A DNA stretch of 64,000 nucleotides from Microbacterium gallinarum (GTDB taxonomy: Bacteria > Actinomycetota > Actinomycetes > Actinomycetales > Microbacteriaceae), in assembly GCF_014837165.1 (NCBI RefSeq), contig NZ_JACSPM010000003.1:407994-471993 (forward strand), read 5' to 3'. Position numbers and translations under genes: made by a program. Position 1 is the first letter of the stretch. Every line of letters begins with the position of its first letter. Under the pieces are notes generated by a model that saw nothing but the letters and a program-made list of their open reading frames with translations, was not told the origin of the DNA and did no database searches. Shown in pieces: positions 25,412 to 35,004 of this stretch.

Positions 25412-25470
25412 CCTGGATTTTGCCAGGACGGACAAAGTCTGAGGTGCGAGCGCACCAAAGAGCGATTCTA
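25412..25470 (-). promoter_or_regulatory. L31 promoter and leader hairpin
   Basis: On the minus strand TAGAAT (25465-25470) is a good -10 box. The leader carries CCTGG-caaaat-CCAGG (25412-25427), a short hairpin about 20 bases before the ATG, just before AAAGGA. It could be a site for ribosomal-protein autoregulation; that is speculative. Confidence 0.4.
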
Positions 25471-25511
25471 TCAGCCTCCGGGCCCCGACGTGGAATCGAG
25501 ACCGAGAGCGG

Positions 25512-26297
25512 TCAGTGCGCGGCCCGTGCCGCGTAGCGTCCGTCGTGCTCGGTGAGCTGGATCTGCACGCCGAACGTCTCGGTGAGGTTGTCGGCGGTGA
25601 GGGTCTGGAGCACCGGTCCGGCGGCCACCGCGCGGCCCTCTCGGAGCAGCAGGACATGCGTGAACCCGACGGGAATCTCCTCGACGTGGTGGGTCACCAT
25701 GATCATCGCGGGAGTCGTGGGCGCCTTCGCGTAGCCGCTGAGCAGCGTGAGCAGCTCTTCGCGCGCGCCGAGGTCGAGGCTCGCCGTGGGCTCGTCGAGC
25801 AGCAGCAGCTCGGGATCGGTCATGACCGCGCGCGCGATCTGCACGCGCTTCTGCTCGCCGTCGCTCAGCGTGCCGAACGTGCGGTCGGCGAGGTGATCGA
25901 GCTTCCACTCGGCGAGCACGCGCAGCGCGCGGCGCTCGTCGATGTCTTCGTAGTCCTCGCGCCAGCGGCCGAGAACCGAGTACGCGGCGGTGAGCACGAC
26001 GTTGAGGACCGTCTCCTCCGGCGGCACGCGGCGAGCCATGGCGGAGGAGGCGAAGCCGATCCGCGGGCGGAGCTCGAACACGTCGGTGCGGCCGAGTCGC
26101 TCCCCCAGGATCGAGACGACACCCGAGGTCGGGTGCATGAGGGTATCGGCGAGCTGCAGCACCGTGGTCTTGCCGGCGCCGTTCGGCCCCAGGATCACCC
26201 AGCGCTCGTCGTCGCTCACGGTCCAGTCGAGGTGGTCGACGATGTCCTTGGCGTTTCTGCGGACGACGACGTCGGAGAACTCGAGCACCTGCGGCAT
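25512..26297 (-). CDS. ABC transporter ATP-binding protein (stand-alone)
   Basis: A 261-residue ATPase. Walker A 'GPNGAGKTTVLQLAD' is at about residues 34-48, Q-loop region 'IGFASSAMARRV', signature 'TLSDGEQKRVQIARA' (LSDGE in place of LSGGQ), Walker B 'ELLLLDEPTASLD' and switch His in 'VTHHVEEI'. No permease gene is adjacent, so the partner is unknown; similar lone ATPases (ModF/YhhJ-like) occur in actinobacteria. The ATG at 26297 lies seven bases after TAGGCT, whose TAG is the stop codon of glgA, so it appears to have its own leaderless promoter embedded in the end of the upstream gene. Confidence 0.87.
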   Translation of the reverse strand: MPQVLEFSDVVVRRNAKDIVDHLDWTVSDDERWVILGPNGAGKTTVLQLADTLMHPTSGVVSILGERLGRTDVFELRPRIGFASSAMARRVPPEETVLNVVLTAAYSVLGRWREDYEDIDERRALRVLAEWKLDHLADRTFGTLSDGEQKRVQIARAVMTDPELLLLDEPTASLDLGAREELLTLLSGYAKAPTTPAMIMVTHHVEEIPVGFTHVLLLREGRAVAAGPVLQTLTADNLTETFGVQIQLTEHDGRYAARAAH

Positions 26298-26307
26298 GTC
26301 GTCCAGC

Positions 26308-27501
26308 CTATCGGCCGTCGGCGGCGACCTCCGCGTACAGCGCCGCCGTCTGCTCGGCGATGCTCCCCCAGCTGAAGTCCTCGGTGGCCCGTGCGCGCCC
26401 TGCCGCTCCATAGGCCCGCGCGCGTTCGGGATCGCTCACGACCTCCGTCAGCACACGTGCCAGATCGGCCACGAATCGCTCCGGGTCGGTCGGCGTGCCG
26501 GTGCCGTCCTGCGCCTGGTCGATGGGCACCAGTCTTCCCGTGACGCCGTCGACGACGACCTCGGGGATGCCGCCGGTCGCGGTGCCCACGACCGCAGCGC
26601 CGCACGCCATCGCCTCGAGGTTGACGATGCCCAGGGGCTCGTACACCGACGGGCACACGAACGTCGTGGCGGCGGTCAGGATCGTGCAGAGCTCGTGGCG
26701 CGACAGCATCCGATCGATCCATACGACACCCTCACGGGTCTCTTGCAGGCCGCGCACCAGCCCCTCCACCTCGGCCATGATCTGCGGGGTGTCGGGCGCG
26801 CCGGCGCACAGGACGACCTGCACGTCGGGCGGAAGCTGCTCGGCCGCACGGAGGAAGTACGGAAGCCCCTTCTGGCGCGTGATGCGCCCGACGAACACGA
26901 CGGACGGCCTCGACGCGTCGACGCCCAGCTGTGCGAGCAGTCCGGGATCGTCGACCGGATGCCACGACTCGACGTCGATGCCGTTGTAGATGACGCGGAC
27001 CTTCGCGGGATCGAGCGCCGGGTAGCTGCGCAGGATGTCCTGGCGCATGCCGTCGCTCACCGCCACGATGGCCGCGGCGCCCTCGTACGCCGTCTGCTCG
27101 ATCCAGCTCGAGACCGCGTACCCGCCGCCGAGCTGCTCGGCCTTCCAGGGCCGGAGAGGCTCGAGACTGTGCGCGGTGACGATGTGAGGGATGCCGTGGA
27201 GGAGCGACGCCAGGTGTCCGGCGAAGTTCGCGTACCAGGTGTGGCTGTGCACGACGTCGGCGCCCGCGACATCCGTCACGATCTCGAGGTCGGTGCCGAG
27301 CGTCTGCACTGCAGCGTTCGCGGAGGCGAGCTCGGCGGGCACCCCGTACGCGGACGTGCCCGCCTCGTCGCGGTCGGCGCCGAACGCCCGGACCCGCACG
27401 TCGATGCTCTGCCGCAGCGCCTTCACCAGCTCGGTGACGTGCACGCCGGCTCCGCCATAGATCTCGGGCGGGTACTCCTTGGTCACGATGTCGACGCGCA
27501 T
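26308..27501 (-). CDS. glgA: Actinobacterial glycogen synthase / maltose-1-phosphate synthase
   Basis: A 397-residue GT-B glycosyltransferase using ADP-glucose. It shows 'TKEYPPEIYGGAGVHVTELV' at the N-terminus (glycine-rich loop), 'DVVHSHTWYANFAGHLASLL', 'FVGRITRQKGLPYFLRAAEQL' and 'VCPSVYEPLGIVNLEAMACG' with the catalytic Glu pair motif E-x7-E. It is divergent from glgC, exactly as Rv1212c and Rv1213 are in mycobacteria, where the protein (GlgM) makes maltose-1-phosphate rather than elongating glycogen. Which activity applies here cannot be told without treS/pep2/glgE context, absent from the window. ATG 27501 follows TAAGTT by seven bases. Confidence 0.9.
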   Translation of the reverse strand: MRVDIVTKEYPPEIYGGAGVHVTELVKALRQSIDVRVRAFGADRDEAGTSAYGVPAELASANAAVQTLGTDLEIVTDVAGADVVHSHTWYANFAGHLASLLHGIPHIVTAHSLEPLRPWKAEQLGGGYAVSSWIEQTAYEGAAAIVAVSDGMRQDILRSYPALDPAKVRVIYNGIDVESWHPVDDPGLLAQLGVDASRPSVVFVGRITRQKGLPYFLRAAEQLPPDVQVVLCAGAPDTPQIMAEVEGLVRGLQETREGVVWIDRMLSRHELCTILTAATTFVCPSVYEPLGIVNLEAMACGAAVVGTATGGIPEVVVDGVTGRLVPIDQAQDGTGTPTDPERFVADLARVLTEVVSDPERARAYGAAGRARATEDFSWGSIAEQTAALYAEVAADGR

Positions 27502-27577
27502 GGGACGCAACTTAGTACACGAGTCAACCCGCGTGTAGCCGTTGGGCCCGATCGGTGTGCGGGCCTAGGGTGGTGCC

Positions 27578-28822
<1,245 letters not shown>

Positions 28823-28866
28823 CCGCCGGTTGGGGTCACGTGTGCCCGCGGCGCTAGCGTGGAGGG

Positions 28867-29511
28867 GTGCCTGTACCCGCCCACGCCCGTTTCCTCGTCA
28901 TGCTCGATGCCGACTCGACACTGATCCGCAACGAGGTCATCGAGCTCATCGCCGATGAGGCCGGCCGTGGTCCCGAGGTCGCTGCGGCGACCGAGGCGGC
29001 CATGCGGGGGGAGGTCGACTTCGCGACCAGCCTGCGATCGAGGGTCGAGCGGCTGACCGGTGTCCCGGTGTCGGCGTTCGCGAACGTGCTCGCCCGGATC
29101 GAGCCGACGCCCGGGGTGCGCGAGCTCATCGACGCCGTGCACGCGCGCGGCGGAGCGGTGGGAGTCGTCTCCGGCGGATTCCACGAGATCCTCGACACGG
29201 TCGCGCCGTCGCTGGGGGTCGACGTATGGCGGGCGAATCGCCTCGCCGTGGCCGACGACGCGCTCACCGGGGTCGTCCACGGCGACATCGTCGACGCCGA
29301 GGGCAAGGCGGCGGCGCTGCGCGAGTGGGCATCGGCGGCGGGTGTGCCGCTGGCGTGCACGATCGCCATCGGCGATGGCGCGAACGATCTGAAGATGATG
29401 GATGCCGCAGGCCTCGGCGTCGCCTTCAACGCCAAGCCGGCGGTGCGCGAGCGCGCCGACGTCGTGGTCGGACCCGTCGATCTGGCCGAAGTGATCGCGC
29501 TGCTCCCCTGA
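28867..29511 (+). CDS. serB: Phosphoserine phosphatase
   Basis: A 214-residue HAD-family phosphatase catalysing the last step of serine synthesis. Motif I 'MLDADSTLI' gives nucleophile Asp14 and general acid Asp16, motif II is in 'VGVVSGGFHEIL', and motifs III/IV are in 'AIGDGANDLKMMDAAGLGVAF'. It lacks the N-terminal ACT domains found in mycobacterial SerB2, so it is a short form. GTG 28867 directly follows GGAGGG, too close to act as a normal ribosome binding site, whereas TAGCGT lies six bases upstream, matching the leaderless pattern. Confidence 0.92.
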   Translation: MPVPAHARFLVMLDADSTLIRNEVIELIADEAGRGPEVAAATEAAMRGEVDFATSLRSRVERLTGVPVSAFANVLARIEPTPGVRELIDAVHARGGAVGVVSGGFHEILDTVAPSLGVDVWRANRLAVADDALTGVVHGDIVDAEGKAAALREWASAAGVPLACTIAIGDGANDLKMMDAAGLGVAFNAKPAVRERADVVVGPVDLAEVIALLP

Positions 29512-29549
29512 CCCCCGGAGTGTCGGCGACCCTCGATAGCGTCGGCGTC

Positions 29550-30242
29550 ATGGACATCATCCTCATTCCCGGTCTTTGGCTCGACGCTGCGTCATGGGAC
29601 CCCGTGGTTCCCGCACTCCGAGAGGCGGGCCACACGCCCCGCCCCGTGACTCTTCCCGGCGTCGGCGCGCCGGCGGCCGAGTCGGCCCACATCGGCATCC
29701 AGGACTGGGTCGACGCCGTCGTGGCCGAGATCGATGCGTCGGCCGAGCCGGTGGTCCTCGTGGGGCACAGCGGCGGGGGCAACGTGGTGTGGGCGGCCGC
29801 CGAGGCGCGCGCCGACCGTGTGGCCCGGGTGGTGTTCGTCGACAGCGTGCCGCCGCCGCCGGGGGGAAGCATCTCCGAGTTCGACGTGGTCGACGGCGTG
29901 ATCCCGTTCCCGGGATGGGAGTTCTTCGACGAGCCCGACGTCGCCGACATCGACGCCGAGACCCGGGCGACATGGGCGCAGCGCACGCGCTCCGTCCCGG
30001 CCAAGGTGCCGAGCGATGAGGTGCGGCTCGAGGGCACCGCGCGTCACGCGGTGCCGGTGACCATCCTCTCCGGCGGCATGGACGAGCCGGCGTTCCGCGA
30101 GGCGATCGCCCAGTGGGGGCCCTACAGCGCAGAGTTCGACGCGATCGCCGATGCCGAGGTCGTCGCGCTGGGTTCAGGCCATTGGCCGCAGTTCTCTCAG
30201 CCGGAGCGTCTGTCGAGTGCGCTTATCGCTGCGGTGCGCTGA
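29550..30242 (+). CDS. Alpha/beta hydrolase (EstC/MhpC-like)
   Basis: A 230-residue hydrolase. The N-terminus 'IILIPGLWLDAASWDPVVPAL' is the oxyanion-hole strand, the elbow 'VVLVGHSGGGNVVWAAA' has the nucleophile Ser near residue 77, and the His is in 'ALGSGHWPQFSQPE' near the end. Compact proteins of this type hydrolyse small esters; substrate unknown. ATG 29550 has TAGCGT seven bases upstream. It lies downstream of serB on the same strand, 38 bp away, with its own apparent promoter. Confidence 0.85.
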   Translation: MDIILIPGLWLDAASWDPVVPALREAGHTPRPVTLPGVGAPAAESAHIGIQDWVDAVVAEIDASAEPVVLVGHSGGGNVVWAAAEARADRVARVVFVDSVPPPPGGSISEFDVVDGVIPFPGWEFFDEPDVADIDAETRATWAQRTRSVPAKVPSDEVRLEGTARHAVPVTILSGGMDEPAFREAIAQWGPYSAEFDAIADAEVVALGSGHWPQFSQPERLSSALIAAVR

Positions 30243-30269
30243 CGCCGGAGTGGTAGGGGTGGGGCGCGG

Positions 30270-30980
30270 TCAGTGCCCCATCCCGAGACCGCCGTCGACG
30301 GGGATGACAGCGCCCGAGATGTACGCGGCGTCGTCGGACGCCATCCACGTGACGACGCCTGCGACCTCGTCCGCCGTGGCGAATCGTCCGGCGGGGATGC
30401 TCTTCTTGTACTCGGCCTGTGTCGCGTCGCCGAGTTCGGCCGTCATGTCGGTCTCGATGAACCCGGGTGCAACGACGTTCGCCGTGATCCCGCGCGCCCC
30501 GAGTTCCCGGGTGAGCGAGCGGGCGAAGCCTACGAGCGCGCTCTTCGAGGCTGCGTAGTTGATCTGCCCGGCCGAGCCGTACAGTCCCACGACGCTCGAG
30601 ATCAGGATGACGCGACCCCAGCGTGCCCTCAGCATTCCCTTCGACGCGCGCTTGACGACACGGAAGGCTCCGCCCAGGTTCGTGGCGACCACGCTGTCGA
30701 AGTCGTCCTCGGTCATGCGCAGCAGCAGCGTGTCCTTGGTGATCCCGGCGTTCGCGACCACGATCTCGACAGGACCCAGAGCCCGTTCGACCTCGGTGAA
30801 AGCGGCGTCGACGGCCGCGGCATCCGTCACATCGGCGCGCACGGTCAGCGTGCCCTCCGGACCCTCTCCGGAGCGGGCGGTCACGGCCACCTTGTACCCC
30901 TGCGCCACGAAGCGCTCGGCGATGGCGCGGCCGATGCCGCGGTTTCCGCCGGTGACGAGGACGACGCGATCGCTGGACAT
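30270..30980 (-). CDS. fabG: SDR-family 3-oxoacyl-ACP reductase (FabG-like)
   Basis: A 236-residue NADPH-dependent reductase. Rossmann motif 'VLVTGGNRGIGRAIAERF' is at residues 7-24, 'VVANAGITKDTLLLRM' (NAG) near 78, catalytic Ser in 'VILISSVVGLYG' and 'YAASKSALVGFARSLT' gives the Tyr-x3-Lys pair. The 'AGITKDTLLLRM' and 'SVVGLYGSAGQINYAASK' segments are typical FabG/MabA forms. Whether it serves general fatty-acid synthesis or a side pathway is unclear because no other fab genes are adjacent. The ATG is preceded by GGGAGC; a -10-like TAGGCT lies about 40 bases upstream. Confidence 0.88.
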   Translation of the reverse strand: MSSDRVVLVTGGNRGIGRAIAERFVAQGYKVAVTARSGEGPEGTLTVRADVTDAAAVDAAFTEVERALGPVEIVVANAGITKDTLLLRMTEDDFDSVVATNLGGAFRVVKRASKGMLRARWGRVILISSVVGLYGSAGQINYAASKSALVGFARSLTRELGARGITANVVAPGFIETDMTAELGDATQAEYKKSIPAGRFATADEVAGVVTWMASDDAAYISGAVIPVDGGLGMGH

Positions 30981-31090
30981 GATGAAGCTCCCGGGGTGTG
31001 TGACGGATCCGGACCAGCCTAGTCGCGCGGCGTTTGACACCCCACGCCGTGCGCTGGAACGCTATGAGCAGTCTCGAGAAAGGTCAGCCC

Positions 31091-31615
31091 GTGAGCGACA
31101 ACACCCCCGACGCGACCGTCCCCGACCCGGCGGCGCAGCCCGGCCCCGGGTACCCACCGCCGGCACCGCCGGCGTACGGCGCCCCCACCGCCTCCGGCGC
31201 AGCCCAGACGCCCCCCGCGTACGGAGCGCCTCAGGCGCCCTACGGTGCGGCCCCGCAGTACGGCGCGGCCCCGCAGTACGGCGCGGCCCCGCAGTACGGC
31301 GCCGCACCGCAGTACGGGGCTCCGGCCTACGGCTACGGCGCTCCGGCCAAGACCAACGTGCTCGCGATCGTCTCGCTCATCGCGTCGATCGTCGGATTCA
31401 TCGGAATCCTGCCCTTCATCGGGTCGCTCGGCGGCATCATCACCGGTCACATCTCGCTCAACCAGCTGAAGACGAACGGCGAGAACGGCCGCGGCATGGC
31501 GCTTGCCGGCACCATCGTCGGGTACGTCGGCCTCGCCCTGTGGATCCTCGGCACGATCCTGTTCTTCGCGTTCTTCGCCTGGGCCATGAACCAGGGCACC
31601 GTCTACAGCTCCTGA
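31091..31615 (+). CDS. DUF4190 membrane protein with Pro/Ala/Tyr-rich repeats
   Basis: A 174-residue protein. The first roughly 90 residues are a low-complexity cytoplasmic region rich in Pro, Ala, Gly and Tyr, with four consecutive YGAAPQ hexapeptides. Two transmembrane helices follow ('AIVSLIASIVGFIGILPFIG' and 'GTIVGYVGLALWILGTILFF') separated by 'GGIITGHISLNQLKT', the DUF4190 signature. Function unknown. GTG 31091 was preferred over an ATG 27 bases upstream because AGAAAGG precedes it at suitable spacing. The repeat DNA may vary in copy number. Confidence 0.8.
   Translation: MSDNTPDATVPDPAAQPGPGYPPPAPPAYGAPTASGAAQTPPAYGAPQAPYGAAPQYGAAPQYGAAPQYGAAPQYGAPAYGYGAPAKTNVLAIVSLIASIVGFIGILPFIGSLGGIITGHISLNQLKTNGENGRGMALAGTIVGYVGLALWILGTILFFAFFAWAMNQGTVYSS
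31241..31312 (+). repeat. Four tandem 18-bp coding repeats
   Basis: Units of TACGGCGCGGCCCCGCAG: copies 2 and 3 are identical, copy 1 differs at one base and copy 4 at two. They encode YGAAPQ repeats inside the DUF4190 gene and keep frame whatever the copy number. Confidence 0.9.
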
Positions 31616-31686
31616 CCGCTCGCGGCCCCTGCACGCGCCCTCGAGGGGACGCCGGCAGGGGTCGCGCGGCGTAGTCTTGAAGGACG

Positions 31687-32145
31687 GTGAAAAGTTCGAG
31701 TCGGCCTCAGTCCGCCACGTCGCTGCCGCGGGCGCCACGTGACGATGTCGACGCGCGATCGACCCGCTACCTCCTCACGATGGGTGTCCGCGTCGCCTGC
31801 TTCATCCTCATGGTCGCCATCACGCCGTACGGCTGGTACACGTGGGTCTTCGGTGCGGCGGCCATCCTGCTCCCGTACATCGCCGTCGTTCTCGCCAACG
31901 TCGGCCAAGAAGCCCGGCGCAACCGCCGCGAGGATCCCGAGCGCGCCCTCCCGGCGACGCCTGCCGCTCCGCCCCACGCCCGTGCGGGCGATGTGATCCG
32001 CATCGACGAGACGCCGGCGATCGACGGGACGCCTGGCTCCGCAGCGGCGCCGGCGTCTGGTCCAGCCCCCGCGTCCGGAGCCGCGCCCGCGCCGGAAGCC
32101 GCCGAACCGGGCACGACCGACGATCGCCCGGACGGCATCGCATGA
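31687..32145 (+). CDS. DUF3099 membrane protein
   Basis: A 152-residue protein with two transmembrane helices near the N-terminus ('MGVRVACFILMVAITPYGW' and 'WVFGAAAILLPYIAVVLANV') in the DUF3099 arrangement, followed by an acidic Pro/Ala-rich tail. Function unknown. GTG 31687 follows AAGGACG, and TAGTCT lies nine bases upstream, so the leader is either absent or extremely short. Its stop overlaps the next start (ATGA), beginning a coupled three-gene unit ending in SURF1. Confidence 0.8.
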   Translation: MKSSSRPQSATSLPRAPRDDVDARSTRYLLTMGVRVACFILMVAITPYGWYTWVFGAAAILLPYIAVVLANVGQEARRNRREDPERALPATPAAPPHARAGDVIRIDETPAIDGTPGSAAAPASGPAPASGAAPAPEAAEPGTTDDRPDGIA

Positions 32146-32372
32146 GCCTCGCGCATGACGAGCCCGTCGCCTCCGCGACCTGCTCGAGGGCAGGATGCCG
32201 CGCCGAGGCGACGTGGCGGATCGACTGGCGCAATCCGCGAATCCACACCGCCGACCGCACCAAGACCTGGGTGGCCTGCGACGAGCATCGTGACTACCTG
32301 CGCGAATTCCTCGCCGCACGGGACTTCCCCGTCGCGGTGGAGCCGTTGCGCGCGAGCGGAGCAGCCCGATGA
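32142..32372 (+). CDS. Small Cys/His-rich hypothetical protein, 76 aa
   Basis: A conserved-looking 76-residue protein with 'ATCSRAGCRAEATWRIDWRNP' and 'WVACDEHRDYLREFL'. Three Cys and one or two His are spaced like a small zinc-binding site. Its role is unknown. It is coupled at both ends by ATGA overlaps, to the DUF3099 gene before and the SURF1 gene after, so it may take part in membrane or cytochrome oxidase biogenesis; that is inference from position only. Confidence 0.75.
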   Translation: MSLAHDEPVASATCSRAGCRAEATWRIDWRNPRIHTADRTKTWVACDEHRDYLREFLAARDFPVAVEPLRASGAAR

Positions 32373-33247
32373 GCGCCCGCCGCGAAGTGAGCATGCAGTC
32401 GCTCCCGCGTGCCGGTCGCTGGGCGATCTACATCTCGCTCGCGGTCGTGTTCGCGATCGCCTGCGCGTTCCTGTCGAACTGGCAGTTCACCCGCAATGAG
32501 GAGCGCTCCGCGCAGCTCGCCCTCGTCGAGGCGAACTACGACGCGACGCCCGTTCCCCTGGACGAGCTGATCCCGGCCGGTGGGGCGCTCGACCCCGGTG
32601 ACCAGTGGCACCCGGTGCGTCTGGTGGGCGAGTACGTCGCCGACGACGAGCTGCTGGTGCGCAACCGGCCGCATGGCGGCACCTCGGCCTTCGAGGTGCT
32701 CGTGCCGTTCCGTCTCGTGGACGGCCGCGTGCTGCTCATCGACCGCGGCTGGGTGCCGCCGGGCGACGACCAGCCCGAGCCCGATGCGGTTCCGGCTGCA
32801 CCCGAGGGCGAGGTGACCGTGATCGCGCGGCTGAAGCCCGGCGAGCCGCTCCCCTCGTCGGGGCGCTCCGCGCCCGAGGGCCAGGTGCCGACGATCCACC
32901 TTCCGCTCGTCGCCGACGCCGTCTCCGCCGACGTCGGTCGCGCGCTCGAGCTGAGCGCGTACGGAGTGATGGTCTCGGAGGACCCCGCAGCCGCCGACCG
33001 CCCCCAGGCGCTCGCTTCGCCCTCTGAGGACCCGGGCCCGCACCTCTCGTACGCGATCCAGTGGATCCTCTTCGCGGTGATGGGTTTCGTGTTCATCGGC
33101 TACGTCATCCGCACCGAGCGGCGTCACCGTCGCGAAGACGCCGAGGACGAGTCGGAATCGGATGCCGCTCCCCCGCGTCCGGCATCGCGTCGACGTGATC
33201 GCGATGCCGAGGACGAGGACGCCCTCCTCGACGCCGCGGGCCGCTGA
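32369..33247 (+). CDS. SURF1 family cytochrome oxidase biogenesis protein
   Basis: A 292-residue protein with the SURF1 layout: a transmembrane helix near the N-terminus ('WAIYISLAVVFAIACAFLSNWQ'), an extracytoplasmic domain with 'VLVPFRLVDGRVLLIDRGWVP' and a second helix ('YAIQWILFAVMGFVFIGYVI' at about 230-250), plus a charged Arg/Asp/Glu-rich tail. SURF1 assists heme a insertion or assembly of aa3-type oxidase. ctaA is at 47 kb in this window. The gene is coupled to the previous one by ATGA. Its stop codon lies within the first copy of a 53-bp direct repeat. Confidence 0.87.
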   Translation: MSARREVSMQSLPRAGRWAIYISLAVVFAIACAFLSNWQFTRNEERSAQLALVEANYDATPVPLDELIPAGGALDPGDQWHPVRLVGEYVADDELLVRNRPHGGTSAFEVLVPFRLVDGRVLLIDRGWVPPGDDQPEPDAVPAAPEGEVTVIARLKPGEPLPSSGRSAPEGQVPTIHLPLVADAVSADVGRALELSAYGVMVSEDPAAADRPQALASPSEDPGPHLSYAIQWILFAVMGFVFIGYVIRTERRHRREDAEDESESDAAPPRPASRRRDRDAEDEDALLDAAGR

Positions 33248-33365
33248 CGCCGCGGCTGCTCAACCGCCGGGAGATCTGATCACGCGAGCGTGATCGGTTT
33301 CGATTCGCCGCGGCTGAAGCCGCGGCTGCTCAACCACCGGGAGATCTGATCACGCGAGCGTGATC
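33243..33365. repeat. 53-bp direct repeat (period 70 bp) spanning both gene ends, with hairpins
   Basis: Copy 1 is 33243-33295 and copy 2 is 33313-33365, with two mismatches. Each copy contains a perfect inverted repeat GATCACGC-GA-GCGTGATC that may act as a terminator. Copy 1 includes the SURF1 stop codon and copy 2 the last codons and stop of the ABC-F gene. This looks like a 70-bp tandem duplication of an original short convergent intergenic region. Confidence 0.85.
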
Positions 33366-34948
33366 AGATCGGCGTAGTCGCGGCCCCAGATGTCCTCGAC
33401 GCCGTCGGGCAGGATGAGCACGCGCTCGGGGTTGAGCGCCTCGACAGCGCCTTCGTCGTGCGAGACGAGCACGACCGCGCCCTCGTAGTGCGACAGCGCA
33501 CCGAGGATCTCCTCGCGCGAGGCGGGGTCGAGGTTGTTGGTCGGCTCATCGAGCAGCAGCATGTTCGCGCTCGAGACCACGAGCGTCGCCAGCGACAGCC
33601 GGGTCTTCTCGCCACCGGACAGTACGCCGGCGGGCTTGAGCACGTCGTCTCCGGTGAACAGGAACGACCCCAGCACCTTGCGGGCGTCGGTGGCGGTGAT
33701 GTCCGGCGCAGCTGACATCATGTTCTCGAGCACGGACCGCGAGACGTCGAGATTCTCGTGCTCCTGCGCGTAGTAGCCGACCTTGAGGCCGTGACCCGGT
33801 TCGATCTGGCCGGTGTCGGGCTTGTCGACGCCCGCCAGGATCCGGAGCAGCGTCGTCTTGCCGGCACCGTTGAGCCCCAGGACCACCACCTTCGAGCCGC
33901 GGTCGATCGCGAGGTCGACATCGGTGAAGATCTCGAGCGACCCGTACGACTTCGACAGACCCGACGCCATGAGCGGAGTCTTGCCGCACGGCGCCGGCTT
34001 GGGGAAGCGCAGCTTGGCGACGCGCTCCTCCTGACGCACGTCGTCGAGACCCGACAGCATCTTCTCTGCGCGCGCGACCATCTGGTGCGCGGCGGCGGCC
34101 TTCGACGCCTTCGCGCCGAACCGGGCGGCCTGGAGCTGCAGCGCCGTGGCCTTCTTCTCGACGTTGGCGCGCTCCTTCTTGCGGCGCTCCTCGTCGGCCA
34201 CCCGCTGGCGCAGGTAGTTCTTCCAGTTCATGTTGTAGACGTCGATGACCTGACGGTTCGCGTCGAGGTAGAACACGCGATTCACCGTCTCGCCGACGAG
34301 CTCGACGTCGTGGCTGATCACGATGAGCCCGCCCTTGTACCCCTTGAGGAACTCGCGCAGCCACACGACACTGTCGGCGTCGAGGTGGTTCGTCGGCTCG
34401 TCGAGGATCATCGACTCGGCATCGGAGAACAGGATGCGGGCGAGTTCGATGCGCCGGCGCTGACCGCCCGAGAGGGTGCGCAGGGGCTGATCCAGGATGC
34501 GGTCGGGCAGCGACAGGTTGTGCGCGATCGAGGCCGCCTCCGCCTCGGCCGCGTAGCCGCCGAGCGCCTCGAAGCGCTCGGTGAGGTTCGCGTACTTGCG
34601 CATGGCGCGGGCCGCGGCATCCGGATCATCACTGCCCATCGCGACGGATGCGTCGTGCATGCCCAGAGCGATGGTGCCGAGGCCGCGTGCGTCGAGGATG
34701 CGCGTGCGCGCGAGCATGTCGGGATCGCCCGAGCGCGGGTCCTGCGGCAGATAGCCGAGCTCGCCGATGCGGTCGACCTTGCCCTCGGCCGGCAGCAGGT
34801 CCCCCGCGAGCACCTTCGTCAGCGTGGTCTTGCCGGCGCCGTTGCGACCCACCAGGCCGACCTTGTCGCCCGCCGAGACGCGGAACGACACGTCGGACAT
34901 GAGCACGCGGGCGCCCACGCGGATCTCGAGGTCGTGCACGGCGAGCAC
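33350..34948 (-). CDS. ABC-F family ATPase
   Basis: A 532-residue cytoplasmic protein with two ABC domains and no membrane segment. Domain 1 has 'GLVGRNGAGKTTLTK', 'LSGGQRRRIELARIL', 'MILDEPTNHLD'. The interdomain linker is rich in Lys/Arg ('RRKKERANVEKKATALQLQ'). Domain 2 has 'VVLGLNGAGKTTLLRIL', 'LSGGEKTRLSLATLV', 'LLLDEPTNNLDP'. ABC-F proteins act on the ribosome, as translation factors or antibiotic protection factors; no antibiotic context is present, so a housekeeping role is likelier. GTG 34948 is chosen as the start of the conserved 'LAVHDLEIRVGARVL'. The final codons lie in the direct repeat. Confidence 0.9.
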   Translation of the reverse strand: MLAVHDLEIRVGARVLMSDVSFRVSAGDKVGLVGRNGAGKTTLTKVLAGDLLPAEGKVDRIGELGYLPQDPRSGDPDMLARTRILDARGLGTIALGMHDASVAMGSDDPDAAARAMRKYANLTERFEALGGYAAEAEAASIAHNLSLPDRILDQPLRTLSGGQRRRIELARILFSDAESMILDEPTNHLDADSVVWLREFLKGYKGGLIVISHDVELVGETVNRVFYLDANRQVIDVYNMNWKNYLRQRVADEERRKKERANVEKKATALQLQAARFGAKASKAAAAHQMVARAEKMLSGLDDVRQEERVAKLRFPKPAPCGKTPLMASGLSKSYGSLEIFTDVDLAIDRGSKVVVLGLNGAGKTTLLRILAGVDKPDTGQIEPGHGLKVGYYAQEHENLDVSRSVLENMMSAAPDITATDARKVLGSFLFTGDDVLKPAGVLSGGEKTRLSLATLVVSSANMLLLDEPTNNLDPASREEILGALSHYEGAVVLVSHDEGAVEALNPERVLILPDGVEDIWGRDYADLITLA

Positions 34949-35004
34949 AGCGGAAGTCCGTTCCGTCGATGAAGAAGGGGAGGTGGCCGAACGGCCAGCC
35001 TCCC

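Noticed and set aside
31241..31312. Regularly spaced repeats considered as CRISPR-like
   Set aside because: They are contiguous 18-bp units without spacers and lie in frame inside a coding region.
34978..35004. GGGAGG...CCTCCC hairpin as an attenuator of the ABC-F gene
   Set aside because: The TATACT -10 immediately upstream puts transcription start inside or after the 5' arm, so the full hairpin would not form in the RNA.
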